The notes below the pieces were generated by a model, which saw nothing but the letters and a program-made list of their open reading frames with translations, was not told where the DNA came from and searched no databases. A stretch of 64,000 nucleotides of DNA. It comes from Vreelandella arcis. Its GTDB lineage: Bacteria > Pseudomonadota > Gammaproteobacteria > Pseudomonadales > Halomonadaceae. The stretch covers positions 1 to 64,000 of the forward strand of contig NZ_FNII01000008.1 in assembly GCF_900103865.1 (NCBI RefSeq). The letters are read 5' to 3'. Below, piece by piece: positions 51,945 through 61,900 of the stretch (its first letter is position 1; each line of letters starts with the position of its first letter). The translations under genes were made by a program, and so were the position numbers.

Positions 51945-52586
51945 CTACTGTGCTTGCATCATACGTTCTGCCTCAGCTTCGCTAACCCCAAGCATCAGCA
52001 AAATCTGGCGTTGGGTTGCTATCAACACCTGCTTTCGCTCTGCCTCCCCCGGCAAGCTTTTGGCAATGGCGACGGCCCCTACCAGGGAGGCCAATATGAC
52101 TCGGGATTTATCAGCAATCGCTTTTCGGTCATTGGCAAACGGAAGTTGTTTCAACTTACTCAGTGCTATCAACCGCGTTTCAAGCATCTTTTTCATACTC
52201 ATATATGACGCTTCAAACAGGGTGCGGATTTCCGCTTTTTCACTGCCTATTTCGTTGAACAGTACCGCTTCAGGCCCAGGCCTGTCCTTAGCTTCCAGCT
52301 CTTGGAGGTTGCAGTAGTTGGCGACTAATTCGGTTAGGTGTTGTAACGAAAGCGGCCCTTTTACCAGCCTGGCCGCCCGGCTGTTATCAATGGTCAGGCG
52401 CACAGACTCATTGTAGAGGGCCTCTTTCGAAGCGAAATGTGCATAAAAGGCGCCATGCGTCATCTTGGCTAGCTTCATAATCTGACCGATCGATACCTTG
52501 TGAAACCCATTGCGGCTGAATAGCTCTGTCGCCGAAGCCAAAATGCGCTCTTTGGTTTTCGATTTATGGCTCTTGGGGTAAGGCAT
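51945..52586 (-). CDS. TetR/AcrR-family transcriptional regulator next to FabF
   Basis: The 213-residue regulator has the helix-turn-helix ILASATELFSRNGFHKVSIGQIMKLAKMTHGAFYAHFASKEALYNESV. It is divergent from the FabF gene 82 bases away, and the short AT-rich gap (ATATTATCTTGATCATATATTG) is the natural operator region, so control of that gene is likely. The ligand is not identifiable. Confidence 0.88.
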   Translation of the reverse strand: MPYPKSHKSKTKERILASATELFSRNGFHKVSIGQIMKLAKMTHGAFYAHFASKEALYNESVRLTIDNSRAARLVKGPLSLQHLTELVANYCNLQELEAKDRPGPEAVLFNEIGSEKAEIRTLFEASYMSMKKMLETRLIALSKLKQLPFANDRKAIADKSRVILASLVGAVAIAKSLPGEAERKQVLIATQRQILLMLGVSEAEAERMMQAQ

Positions 52587-52667
52587 ATCTACCTCGTCAG
52601 CTAAATATTATCTTGATCATATATTGCCCATTGCTAGGGTGACCATATCAAAAACTCAGGAGTCACT

Positions 52668-53939
52668 ATGCACTCACCTATTGTGATTACCGGCATGGGC
52701 ATGGTCAGCCCGCTAGGCAACAGCGTCAATACAAGTTGGCAGCGACTAGTTAACGGCCAGTCTGGCATCAGCACCATTGACCGCTTCGACACAAGCAATA
52801 TCCCGATCAAAATTGCCGGGGTGGTGCCGAGCATTAACCACGACCCCACCGGCGGTATCGACCTGAATGCGATAGCCGACCCCAAAGAGCAGCGCAAAAT
52901 GGATCTGTTCAGCCTTTATGCGTTAGCAGCAGCCCATGAGGCACTGTCACAGGCCAACTGGTTCCCCGTTGAGCAGGCTCAAAAACGCAGAACGGCCACC
53001 ATTATTGGCTCTGGCATTGGCGGCTTCCCTACCATTACTCAAGCCCAAAAAACCCTTGCTGAGCGCGGCTATCGCAAACTCTCCCCCTTTACTGTGCCCG
53101 CCTTTCTGGCCAATTTGGCGGCTGGCAATCTCTCCATTCGCTATGGCTTTCAAGGCCCTCTGGGATGCCCGGTTACAGCTTGCGCGGCAGGTCTACAGGC
53201 CATTGGTGACGGTATGCGCATCATACGCAATGGAGAAGCCGATGTTGCCCTGGTCGGCGGCGCCGAGGCATGTATTGATCCACTTTCACTGGCTAGCTTT
53301 AACGCCTTGAAGGCCGTTTCCACAGAAGCAGACCACCCTGAACGCGCGTCCAGACCCTTTGATAAAGCCCGTAACGGTTTTGTGATGGGAGAAGGCGCTG
53401 GCGTGATGGTGATCGAAACGCTTGACCATGCGGTCGCGCGGGGTGCAACGCCGTTAGCGGTAATTAGCGGCTATGGCACCAGCGCGGATGCCTACCACCT
53501 GACGGCAGGCCCGAAGGATGGGGCCGGCGCAGCAGCTGCGATTCAAGCGGCGCTGGGCATGGCGAACCTTACCACTGATGACATTGACCACATCAATGCC
53601 CATGCCACCTCTACGCCCGTTGGTGACCGGGCTGAAATTGCCTCGCTGCGTAACGTCTTCGGTGAGCGCTTGCCCGCCATCCCTATTTCGGCAACCAAAG
53701 CCGCCACTGGCCATTTATTAGGCGCAGCGGGAGGCATCGAGAGTATTTTTTCTGTATTAGCCGCCAATACACAGCAACTTCCGCCCACCATCAATCTTGA
53801 GCACTGCGATGATGATATGCAGGATTTAACCTTCGTCGCGGCGACTCGCAAGGAGCACAACACTCAGCATGTCTTGTGCAACGGATTTGGTTTTGGTGGC
53901 GTCAATGCGGCGCTGATCATTAGCAGTATTGAACGTTAA
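52668..53939 (+). CDS. fabF: Beta-ketoacyl-ACP synthase II-like condensing enzyme
   Basis: This 423-residue condensing enzyme has MVSPLGNSVNTSWQRLVNGQSGIS, the catalytic cysteine in GCPVTACAAGLQAIGDG and the two histidines in NAHATSTPVGDRAEI and KAATGHLLGAAGGIE. It would elongate acyl-ACP in fatty-acid synthesis. It stands alone, without acpP or other fab genes, and next to a TetR regulator, so it is probably a secondary, conditionally expressed synthase rather than the housekeeping FabF. AGGAG precedes the ATG. Confidence 0.92.
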   Translation: MHSPIVITGMGMVSPLGNSVNTSWQRLVNGQSGISTIDRFDTSNIPIKIAGVVPSINHDPTGGIDLNAIADPKEQRKMDLFSLYALAAAHEALSQANWFPVEQAQKRRTATIIGSGIGGFPTITQAQKTLAERGYRKLSPFTVPAFLANLAAGNLSIRYGFQGPLGCPVTACAAGLQAIGDGMRIIRNGEADVALVGGAEACIDPLSLASFNALKAVSTEADHPERASRPFDKARNGFVMGEGAGVMVIETLDHAVARGATPLAVISGYGTSADAYHLTAGPKDGAGAAAAIQAALGMANLTTDDIDHINAHATSTPVGDRAEIASLRNVFGERLPAIPISATKAATGHLLGAAGGIESIFSVLAANTQQLPPTINLEHCDDDMQDLTFVAATRKEHNTQHVLCNGFGFGGVNAALIISSIER

Positions 53940-53996
53940 ACGCCTATATCAGTAATTCTCAATGCAAGTTAATGTTGTAAATCCTGACCTCAGTCG

Positions 53997-54881
53997 CTAG
54001 CGGCTGTCACCTTTTAACTGCTGGATAAGAAAGTCTTTTAACGCAATCACAGCAGGCGTCAATGAAAGGCGATGAGGACACACAAGGTAGAGCGGCGTTG
54101 GCTCGCTGGGAAACTCCTCCAACATTGCCACTAGGCGACCATTTCGAAGATCTTCTTCAACGTCTAGCCGTGACTTGTAAGCAATGCCCTCGCCAGCCAA
54201 TGCCCAGCGCCGCACACAATCGGCATCGTCGCTCACCCGATTGCCTTTTACGTTGATGTTGTCACTACCGAACTTCCACTGGTTATGGACACGTTCGCCA
54301 AGCACGAAACACAGGCAGTTGTGCTGGTGTAAATCGTCGGGGTAAGCAGGACTGCCATGACGCGTAATATAGTCCGGAGAGGCACATACCACGCGATAGT
54401 TATCGCTTTTAAGCGGCAATGCGACGAGGCTGGAGTCTTCCGGAACGCCGTATCGCAAGGCGATTTCTACGGGTTGGCGGAACAGGTCACTCACGCGGTC
54501 ACTTACTCGCAGGCGTAAATGCAGCTGCGGGTGCTGGGCCATAAAGGTGTCCAACCAACCCAGCAGCACATTGCGACCCAGGTCGGAAGGCATGGCAAGA
54601 CTGAGCTCTCCAGCGATCTCTTGGCGCTCGCGGTGAAGTTCTTTCTCGCCTTGGTTGAGAGCATTAAGCGCCGCTTTAGCATGCACAAGATAGTGCGCGC
54701 CCGCGGTGGTTAGCCGCAAACTGCGGGTGGAGCGCACCAATAGCCGCGTGCCTAGCGCGTCTTCCAAACGTTTGATGGCCACACTGGCCACCGCTGGCGT
54801 AATCGCTAACTCCCGCGCAGCGGCAGACAGGCTGCCGTGCTCGGCAGCATAGGTCAGCACTTTTAGATCATCGACACGCAT
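53997..54881 (-). CDS. LysR-family transcriptional regulator
   Basis: The 294-residue protein has the LysR helix-turn-helix MRVDDLKVLTYAAEHGSLSAAARELAITPAVASVAIKRLEDALGTRLLVRSTRSLRLT and a type 2 substrate-binding domain. It is divergent from the oxidoreductase at 55004, 122 bases apart, the common arrangement in which it controls the neighbour. The ligand is not known. Confidence 0.93.
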   Translation of the reverse strand: MRVDDLKVLTYAAEHGSLSAAARELAITPAVASVAIKRLEDALGTRLLVRSTRSLRLTTAGAHYLVHAKAALNALNQGEKELHRERQEIAGELSLAMPSDLGRNVLLGWLDTFMAQHPQLHLRLRVSDRVSDLFRQPVEIALRYGVPEDSSLVALPLKSDNYRVVCASPDYITRHGSPAYPDDLHQHNCLCFVLGERVHNQWKFGSDNINVKGNRVSDDADCVRRWALAGEGIAYKSRLDVEEDLRNGRLVAMLEEFPSEPTPLYLVCPHRLSLTPAVIALKDFLIQQLKGDSR

Positions 54882-55003
54882 TAAAACCCCTGGCGCCTGC
54901 TATTTTCAAAATTTATTAGAAACTTTTAGCAAGATTACCCCTCTTTTTAGCAAAACAACATCCAGGCATGATGGCGCAACCTAAACTCACGAGACTCCCC
55001 ATT

Positions 55004-56014
55004 ATGAAAGCGATTGCCTTTACCCAGAGCCTGCCTATTGATCACTCTGATGCACTTCAAGAGATTGAGTTACCTATCCCAACCCCAGAGGCCCACGACA
55101 TTCGCGTTGCGGTTAGCGCCATTTCCGTTAACCCCGTTGATGCCAAAGTGCGCAACAGCGCCCTACCGGAAACCGGCGAGCCGCGCGTGCTGGGTTATGA
55201 CGCGGTGGGCATTGTGGATGCCGTTGGCAGCGCCGTTACGCGTTTTCAGCCGGGCGACCGGGTCTGGTATGCGGGCAACGTTGCGCGCCAAGGCTCTAAC
55301 GCCGAGTTTCAACTGGTCGATGAGCGTATCGCCAGCCTGGCGCCAAAAAGCCTTTCTGACACTCAAGCCGCTGCGCTTCCGCTGACCGCCATTACGGCCT
55401 GGGAACTGCTATTTGACCGGCTAGAGCTGGGCATGGGCGACACCCAAGGCAAAAGCCTGTTGGTGATTGGCGCAGCGGGGGGCGTGGGCTCAATCCTGGT
55501 GCAACTTGCCAAACAGCTCACCGATATTACCGTCATTGGTACGGCGTCTCGGCCCGAAAGCCAAGCCTGGGTGACGTCACTAGGCGCGGACGCAGTGATT
55601 GACCACCACCAACCACTTGATCAGGCGCTTAAAGTAGCAGGCTTTGACGGGGTGGATATGGTGATCAGCCTTAACCAAACCGATCACCACTTTGAAGCCA
55701 TTGTTGAAGCCCTTAAGCCCCAGGGCAAACTGGCACTGATTGATGACCCGGAGCTAATCGATGTACGGAAGCTCAAAATGAAAAGCCTTTCGCTGCATTG
55801 GGAGTTGATGTTTACCCGCCCGTTATTCACCACCGACGATCTTGCCAAGCAGCACGACCTGCTCACAGAAGTGGCGGCCATGGTCGATGATGGAAGGCTA
55901 ATAACAACCTTAGGCGAGGTGTTAGGCCCCATTAATGCTGAGAATCTAAAACGCGCGCACGCACTTATTGAGAGCAACCGCACGATCGGCAAACTGGTCT
56001 TGGAAGGTTTTTAA
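55004..56014 (+). CDS. Zinc-less quinone-oxidoreductase-like MDR protein
   Basis: The 336-residue protein belongs to the medium-chain dehydrogenase/reductase group: MKAIAFTQSLPID, VSVNPVDAKVR-like ISVNPVDAKVRNS, LGYDAVGIVDAVG and the nucleotide loop LLVIGAAGGVGSILVQLAKQ. It lacks the catalytic zinc cysteine set, as in quinone oxidoreductases. I take the ATG at 55004; one 12 codons upstream is less like the family. It is probably NADPH-dependent, under LysR control. Confidence 0.9.
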   Translation: MKAIAFTQSLPIDHSDALQEIELPIPTPEAHDIRVAVSAISVNPVDAKVRNSALPETGEPRVLGYDAVGIVDAVGSAVTRFQPGDRVWYAGNVARQGSNAEFQLVDERIASLAPKSLSDTQAAALPLTAITAWELLFDRLELGMGDTQGKSLLVIGAAGGVGSILVQLAKQLTDITVIGTASRPESQAWVTSLGADAVIDHHQPLDQALKVAGFDGVDMVISLNQTDHHFEAIVEALKPQGKLALIDDPELIDVRKLKMKSLSLHWELMFTRPLFTTDDLAKQHDLLTEVAAMVDDGRLITTLGEVLGPINAENLKRAHALIESNRTIGKLVLEGF

Positions 56015-56122
56015 ACAAAATACCGCTTAATGGGTGCGACGGCCCTGGCACAAGGCCGTTGCACTCTGAGGCGTGAACCATCACATTAGGCAGCCACGAC
56101 ACCAAGAGAATCGAGTCACTCC

Positions 56123-56926
56123 ATGCATGACGATTTTGTGGCCAACCTACGTCTGCTGTGCAGCTACTATCCATCCATTGCTGAAGTCTGTCGGCGCCTG
56201 TCGATCAATCGCGCGCAGTTTAGTCGCTACTTAAGCGGGCGCTACTACCCTAGCCACGCTGCACTTCAGCGCATTTGCCACTTTTTTGGCGTCACGCCAG
56301 AAGATATCGCCCTACCCCACCACGATTTTCGTGCCCTGGTGCAAACCGGCCAACTAAAGTCAGAAGCAAGTCCAGCAACACTACCCTGGCCTAACGCGCT
56401 GATTCAGCGCGGCAGCGAGGGCATGGAGCGCTATATCGGCCGCTACTTTGAGCTTTATCACTCCATGTCCCGGCCGGGGCAGTTAATGCGTACGTTGGTT
56501 TGCCTGGAAGCACGGGAAGGCGGCGTGGTTTATCAGCGCACCGAGCGCATGCAGACCACGCCCGACGCCCGCCCATGTCACAATCGCTATGTAGGTACCG
56601 CGGTTAAGCTTGCTGATCGACTATTTTTGGTCGACCACGAAACCCTTAACGGCCATGAAATTACTCAGACGATTCTGTTTCCGAGCTTTCAGAGTAAAGT
56701 GACACGTTTGACCGGCTTAAAAATGGGTGTGGCGGATAATAGCGAGCGCATGCCCTGCTGTGTCCGGGTGGTGTATCAGCGTCTGGATGAACATGTCAGC
56801 CTGCGCGAAGCGCTGGCACAGTGCGGTTTAATAACCCTGGATGATCCGTCACTTGATGACGCCCTGATAGCCGCCACCCGGAACGATATAGCCGGTGAAG
56901 AGCATCACTTTCGTGCTCGCCACTAG
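56123..56926 (+). CDS. XRE-family helix-turn-helix regulator with long C-terminal domain
   Basis: Residues 1-60 form a Cro/CI-type helix-turn-helix (VCRRLSINRAQFSRYLSGRYYPSHAALQRICHFFGVTPEDI). The remaining 200 residues (for example SMSRPGQLMRTLVCLEAREGGVVYQRTERMQ) form a domain I do not recognise, likely ligand-binding. It stands alone, 108 bases after the oxidoreductase, and converges with a TetR gene. Confidence 0.85.
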   Translation: MHDDFVANLRLLCSYYPSIAEVCRRLSINRAQFSRYLSGRYYPSHAALQRICHFFGVTPEDIALPHHDFRALVQTGQLKSEASPATLPWPNALIQRGSEGMERYIGRYFELYHSMSRPGQLMRTLVCLEAREGGVVYQRTERMQTTPDARPCHNRYVGTAVKLADRLFLVDHETLNGHEITQTILFPSFQSKVTRLTGLKMGVADNSERMPCCVRVVYQRLDEHVSLREALAQCGLITLDDPSLDDALIAATRNDIAGEEHHFRARH

Positions 56927-56952
56927 AACACAAGTGATTAGGGAAACAAACG

Positions 56953-57543
56953 TTAAGGAGAAGGCACCAACACCTGCTGGAACAGAATCGCCTCGAACTG
57001 TTCCATCGGCACCACGGACTTGAGGGTTTTGGCACGCAGAATGGCCCCTTCCCATCCGGATAGGATAAAGCTGGCGAGCGCCTCAGCGGGCAAAGCAGCG
57101 CTTAGCTCCCCGGTTTCCTGGGCACTACGCAAGCAGCCAACGAAGTACTGTTCCCAGCGCTGGAACACGCGATCCAAGGCATCGCGGAAGGTATCGCTTT
57201 GCCCCGAAAGTTCCTGGCCCAAGTTACCAATCAGGCAACCGGTGGTGTGATTACAGTTGCACATGTGCTCGCGACCGGCGGCAAAATAACGCCTCAGCCG
57301 CTCAAGCGGGGGCGTTGAGGTATCTTCCAACAGTTCGGCAAGCTGAGCATCATAGATGTCGGAAAACTGTTCAATCACCGCTAGACCAAATTCTTCTTTG
57401 CTAGAGAAATAGTGATAAAACGAGCCCTTCGGCACGCCGCAGGTTTTCAATACAGTATTGATGCCCGTCGCGTTATAGCCGTGCTGGCCGATCAATTCAG
57501 CACCGGTCTCAATGAGTTTTTCGCGGGTAGCGGTATTTTTCAT
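56953..57543 (-). CDS. NemR-like TetR regulator with conserved cysteine
   Basis: The 196-residue protein has the helix-turn-helix LIETGAELIGQHGYNATGINTVLKTCGVPKGSFYHYFSSKEEFGLAVI. In the effector domain the run MCNCNHTTGCLIGNLGQEL contains C95, C97 and C103; the last aligns with the redox cysteine C106 of E. coli NemR. It faces the RND operon, 216 bases away, and an inverted repeat (57555-57570) lies 11 bases before its start. A role in sensing electrophiles or oxidants and controlling efflux is likely but inferred. Confidence 0.87.
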   Translation of the reverse strand: MKNTATREKLIETGAELIGQHGYNATGINTVLKTCGVPKGSFYHYFSSKEEFGLAVIEQFSDIYDAQLAELLEDTSTPPLERLRRYFAAGREHMCNCNHTTGCLIGNLGQELSGQSDTFRDALDRVFQRWEQYFVGCLRSAQETGELSAALPAEALASFILSGWEGAILRAKTLKSVVPMEQFEAILFQQVLVPSP

Positions 57544-57554
57544 AACGTTAAAAA

Positions 57555-57570
57555 TAGACCAGTCAGTCTA
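57555..57570. promoter_or_regulatory. Candidate operator of the NemR-like regulator
   Basis: TAGAC-N6-GTCTA, with TAGACC at the left end, resembles the NemR box as I recall it. It lies directly upstream of the regulator gene and on the RND-operon side, consistent with autoregulation and with control of that operon. Confidence 0.6.
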
Positions 57571-57759
57571 GTATAAGCAAGTAAAGCGTCAGCCAAGAGG
57601 GTCATCATGCCACGTGGCAGCAATATCGGCACCTTGCGACGAGAGTTGCACGCAATTTGCACATTGCTTACCTAATCGCTGCGTGGCGTTGCGTGATGCT
57701 AGCATGATACGCCTGCATAGCTCTAAGTTTCGCTTTCAGCCAATGGATGACCCGCGATC

Positions 57760-58968
57760 ATGACACCACCCCACCCTTTTTCACCTTCGCAACATGGTCG
57801 CATTCGGCTAAGTGCCGTGGCCGCACTGATTGTGCTGATAGGCGGCGTTGCGCTGGCGTGGTGGATCGTCAGCCAGCCGCCGCGCATCGAGCGCCAACCG
57901 CCTCCCGAGCCTACGCCACCGCTGGTCGATGTGGTCAGCGTCTCCGCCTCGGCCCGGTCGCCAGATTTGCAAGCCTTTGGCCGCGTTGAAGCCGAGCAGG
58001 AAACCATGCTCGCCAGCCGGGTCGCCGGACAGCTAGAGCGGTTTGCCGAGGGCGTGTTGCCCGGCCAGGTGGTAGAACAAGACGCACCGGTCGCCTATAT
58101 CGACCAGGCAGACTTACAGCTGACACTTGAAGATGCCGAGGCGCAATTAGCCAATGCCCAAGCACAACTCGCCTTGGAGCAGGCGGAGCAGCAGCGCGCC
58201 CGCAGCGAGTATGAGTCTTTCGGCCGCGAGCTCTCGGCCGAGCGCCGAGCATTGGTGCTACGTGAACCACAGCAGCGCCAGGCTCAGGCGCAGGTGACCC
58301 AGGCACAGGTGGCCCGCGACCAGGCAGCGCTGAATGTCGAACGTGCCACCCTCAGCGCCCCCTGGCGAGCCATCGTGCAAGAACGCTTAGTAGGTGCTGG
58401 TAGCCTACTCAGTTTAGGTACCGAAGTACTGCATTTGGTGGGCGTCGAACAGTTTTGGGTGCGGGCATCGCTGCCCGGCGAGTGGCTTTACTGGCTGACG
58501 GAAGGCAGCCATGTCACCTTGACCAGCAGTGGCTGGCCCGGTGGCGAACAGCGTGGTGGCACTCTTGTGTCCATGCTACCCGCGCTGGAAGAAAATGGCT
58601 TGCAAGCGCAATTGCTGATTGCCGTTAGCGACCCGCTCGCGCTTAACACCGACGGCCCCGCCCTGCGCCTGGGCGATGTACTGCGCGCTTCGTTTGAATC
58701 CAGCGCCAAGCCCAACCTCATCGCCCTGCCCGCCGCCGCGCTGCGGCCGGGCGAGCAGGTGTGGTGGGTCGACGACGATAATCGCCTCCAGCGTAGCCAG
58801 GTCACGCTCGCCTATCGTGGCCAAAACGAAGCACTGGTGAGCGGCGGCCTCGCTGATGGCCGCCGGGTGGTGACGGCCGGTTTAGCCCAGCCCCGCGAAG
58901 GCCAGCGCGTGCGTATACGCCAGGGTGATAACACCCTAGCGAACGACGCAGGCGGTGATGCCCAATGA
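57760..58968 (+). CDS. RND efflux periplasmic adaptor (membrane fusion protein)
   Basis: The 402-residue protein has an N-terminal membrane anchor (LSAVAALIVLIGGVALAWWIVS), then the lipoyl/hairpin region with QADLQLTLEDAEAQLANAQAQLALEQAEQQRARSEYE (coiled coil about 115-175) and the beta-barrel domain (VERATLSAPWRAIVQERLVGAGS). It connects the inner membrane pump to an outer membrane channel, which is not present here. Its stop overlaps the start of the RND permease by four bases. Confidence 0.92.
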   Translation: MTPPHPFSPSQHGRIRLSAVAALIVLIGGVALAWWIVSQPPRIERQPPPEPTPPLVDVVSVSASARSPDLQAFGRVEAEQETMLASRVAGQLERFAEGVLPGQVVEQDAPVAYIDQADLQLTLEDAEAQLANAQAQLALEQAEQQRARSEYESFGRELSAERRALVLREPQQRQAQAQVTQAQVARDQAALNVERATLSAPWRAIVQERLVGAGSLLSLGTEVLHLVGVEQFWVRASLPGEWLYWLTEGSHVTLTSSGWPGGEQRGGTLVSMLPALEENGLQAQLLIAVSDPLALNTDGPALRLGDVLRASFESSAKPNLIALPAAALRPGEQVWWVDDDNRLQRSQVTLAYRGQNEALVSGGLADGRRVVTAGLAQPREGQRVRIRQGDNTLANDAGGDAQ

Positions 58969-61900
58969 TGCGCAAAGGCCCCCTGGCATGGATGGTGGAT
59001 CACGGCGTCGCGCCAAACCTATTGATGGTGCTGTTTATTGTCGGCGGGTTAATGGCGTCGCTGGCAATCAAAAAAGAGATTTTTCCTGATTTCGAAACCG
59101 AAGTGGTTCAAGTCACCATTAGCTACCCCGGTGCCACCCCCGAAGACATTGAGCAAAGCCTGCTGCTGCCCGTCGAAGCGGCCATTTCCGATGTAGAAGG
59201 TATTGATGAACTGACCGCCAGCGCCAGCGAAGGCAGCGCCAATGTCAGCGCCACACTGGTGGATGGCATCGACGTCATGCGCGCCTACCAGGATATTCAG
59301 CAGGCGGTGAACGCGATCACCACGCTGCCCAGCGCTGCCGACCCACCCCGCTTTACCCTTTCGGGTCGCGCGCACAGCGTCTTAAGTCTGCAGGTTTACG
59401 GCCAGACCGACCTAGGAACGCTGCACGATGTCGCCGAAAACGTGCGGGCCGATTTACAGGCCACCGACGGCCTTTCCCGCGCCGAACTATCCGGTAATCG
59501 CGACCGTGAGATCCAAGTGCTACTGGATGACGAAGCCATCGAACGCTACGGTCTGGATCATCAGGCGCTTGCCAGTGTCATTGGCGAAGAAGCCCTAGAC
59601 CTGGCCAGCGGTCAGTTAACCACCGACGAGGGCGAATGGCTGATTCGCTACCAAGGGCGTCGCCATAATGCTGCTGACTTTGCCGAACTACCGGTTCTTA
59701 CCAGCACGCAAGGCGCGCCCATTCGACTGGGCGAGATCGCCGAAGTCCGCGAGGGCTTTGCCGACACGGATCGCGAGGAATTTTATAACGGTCAACCCAG
59801 CCTCTCCGTCAACGTTTACCAGATTGGCGACCAAACCCCGACCAGTATCTCCGAAGCGGTCAACGGGGAACTTGAACGGCTGCGCGCTGGGCTACCGGAA
59901 GGCGTTAGTCTGGCTGTCTCCCGCGATAACTCTGAGGTCTACGAAGACCGATTAGGCCTGCTGTTGAAAAACGCCTGGATGGGGCTGGCCTTAGTGCTGG
60001 TATTGATGGCGCTTTTCCTGGAAGCACGCCTAGCGTTCTGGGTCACGCTGGGGATTCCCACGGCGTTTTTGGGCGCTATGCTGTTTCTGCCGTGGATCGG
60101 CGTGTCGCTCAACCTGATGTCGATGTTCGCGTTTATTATCGCGCTGGGCATCGTGGTCGACGACGCCATCATGGTAGGTGAAAATATCTATAGCTATCGC
60201 GAAGAGGGCTACTCGCTGCGCGATGCGGCTGTTAAAGGCGCCGGCGAAATCGCCACCCCGCTGACCTTTGCGATTCTTTCCAACATCGTCGCTTTTCTAC
60301 CGCTGCTGTTCTTACCCGGCTTTTTAGGGCTGATTTTCGCCACCGTGCCCGTGGTGGTGATTACGGTGTTCTTGATTTCCTGGGCTGAGGCGTTGTTTAT
60401 TCTCCCTGCGCACTTAGCTCACAGCCGCAAGCCCCGCCAAACACCCAAGTGGCAACGCCCCCTGGAAGCGCTACGCCAGCGGCTACAGGGCGGGCTGCAT
60501 CATTTTATCTACCACCAGTTCGAGCCTTTCTTGCAGCGAGCGCTCAACGCGCGGTTGCTAACCGTCGCGTTGGGGATCTTCATATTGTTGGTAGCACTTG
60601 CCTGGAGCATGAGCGGGCGACTGGGGTTTTCGCTGATGTCGCGGGTCGAGTCAGACCAAGTCCAGGCCACGGTGACCCTGCCGATAGGCAGCCATATCAG
60701 CGTCAGCCGCGAGCTGAGCGATCAGTTGTTAGCGGCGGCCGAGGCGTTGAGCGAGCGCGAACCGTCGCTTGCATTTTCTAGCACGCGTAGCCGCCTCGAC
60801 GGCGAAAGCCTGGAGGTTCGCCTAGACATCGCCCAGGACAGCCTGGCTGAGTGGCCTCCGTCACGCATTGCCAGGGACTGGCGTACGCTTTCCGGCGATT
60901 TGCTCGGCGCCCAGTCGGTGCGCTTTGAGTCCGACGTAGGCGGCCCCGGTAGCGGGGCGGCGCTGAGCTTACGCCTGTCCCATCCTGATACCCAAGTGCT
61001 CGAAGCGGCAGCCAACCAACTGGCCGACTCGCTAGGCAACTACGGCTTAACCGATATCGATAGCGGCCTGGGCGATGGCAAGCCACAGTTAGAAATGCGC
61101 CTCTCTTCTGAGGGCCGCTCGCTGGGCCTCACCGGCAGCGACCTTGCCCAAGCCCTACGTGGGCCGCTTCAAGGCGCGACGGCGCTCGAGCAGTTCGTGG
61201 GCCGCAGCGAAATCAGTGTCGAAGTTAAACTGCCCAGCGACAGCCGCAATAGCTTGAACGACCTCTACCAACTCCCGGTGCGCACGCCGGACGGACTCAG
61301 CGTACCGCTTTCGCGGGTCGCCGATATAACGCTAAGCCAAGCCTCCAGCGGCCTGCAGCGGATTAATGGTCGGCGTATTATTACCGTCACTGCCGATGCC
61401 GAGGATGGGCTGGCCATCAACCAGGTTCTGGCCACTCTGCAGGACGACATCTTTCCCGATCTGGAGAACAACTGGCCGGGGCTTGAGGTCAGCATGGGCG
61501 GGCGTCAGCAGGATACCGCCGACAACCTCGCCACGCTACGTACCGCCATGTGGCTGATGATCGCCGCGCTCTATGCGTTACTGGCCATTCCGTTTAGAAG
61601 CTACCTTCAACCCCTGCTGGTGATGGCCGCGATCCCGTTTGGCATTGTCGGGGCGATTGGTGGTCACATGCTAATGGGCTTTGGTTTATCGATCATCAGC
61701 CTGCTGGGCATGCTGGCGCTCTCGGGGGTGGTAATTAACGACGCGCTGGTGCTAATCGATTACGCTAACCGCAAGCGCCGCGAAGGCATGGCGGCCCGCG
61801 AAGCGATTGTCGCGGCGGCCACTCGCCGCTTACGTCCGATCATGATGACCACGCTCACGACCTTCTTGGGGTTAGCTCCGATGATTTTGGAAACGTCGCG

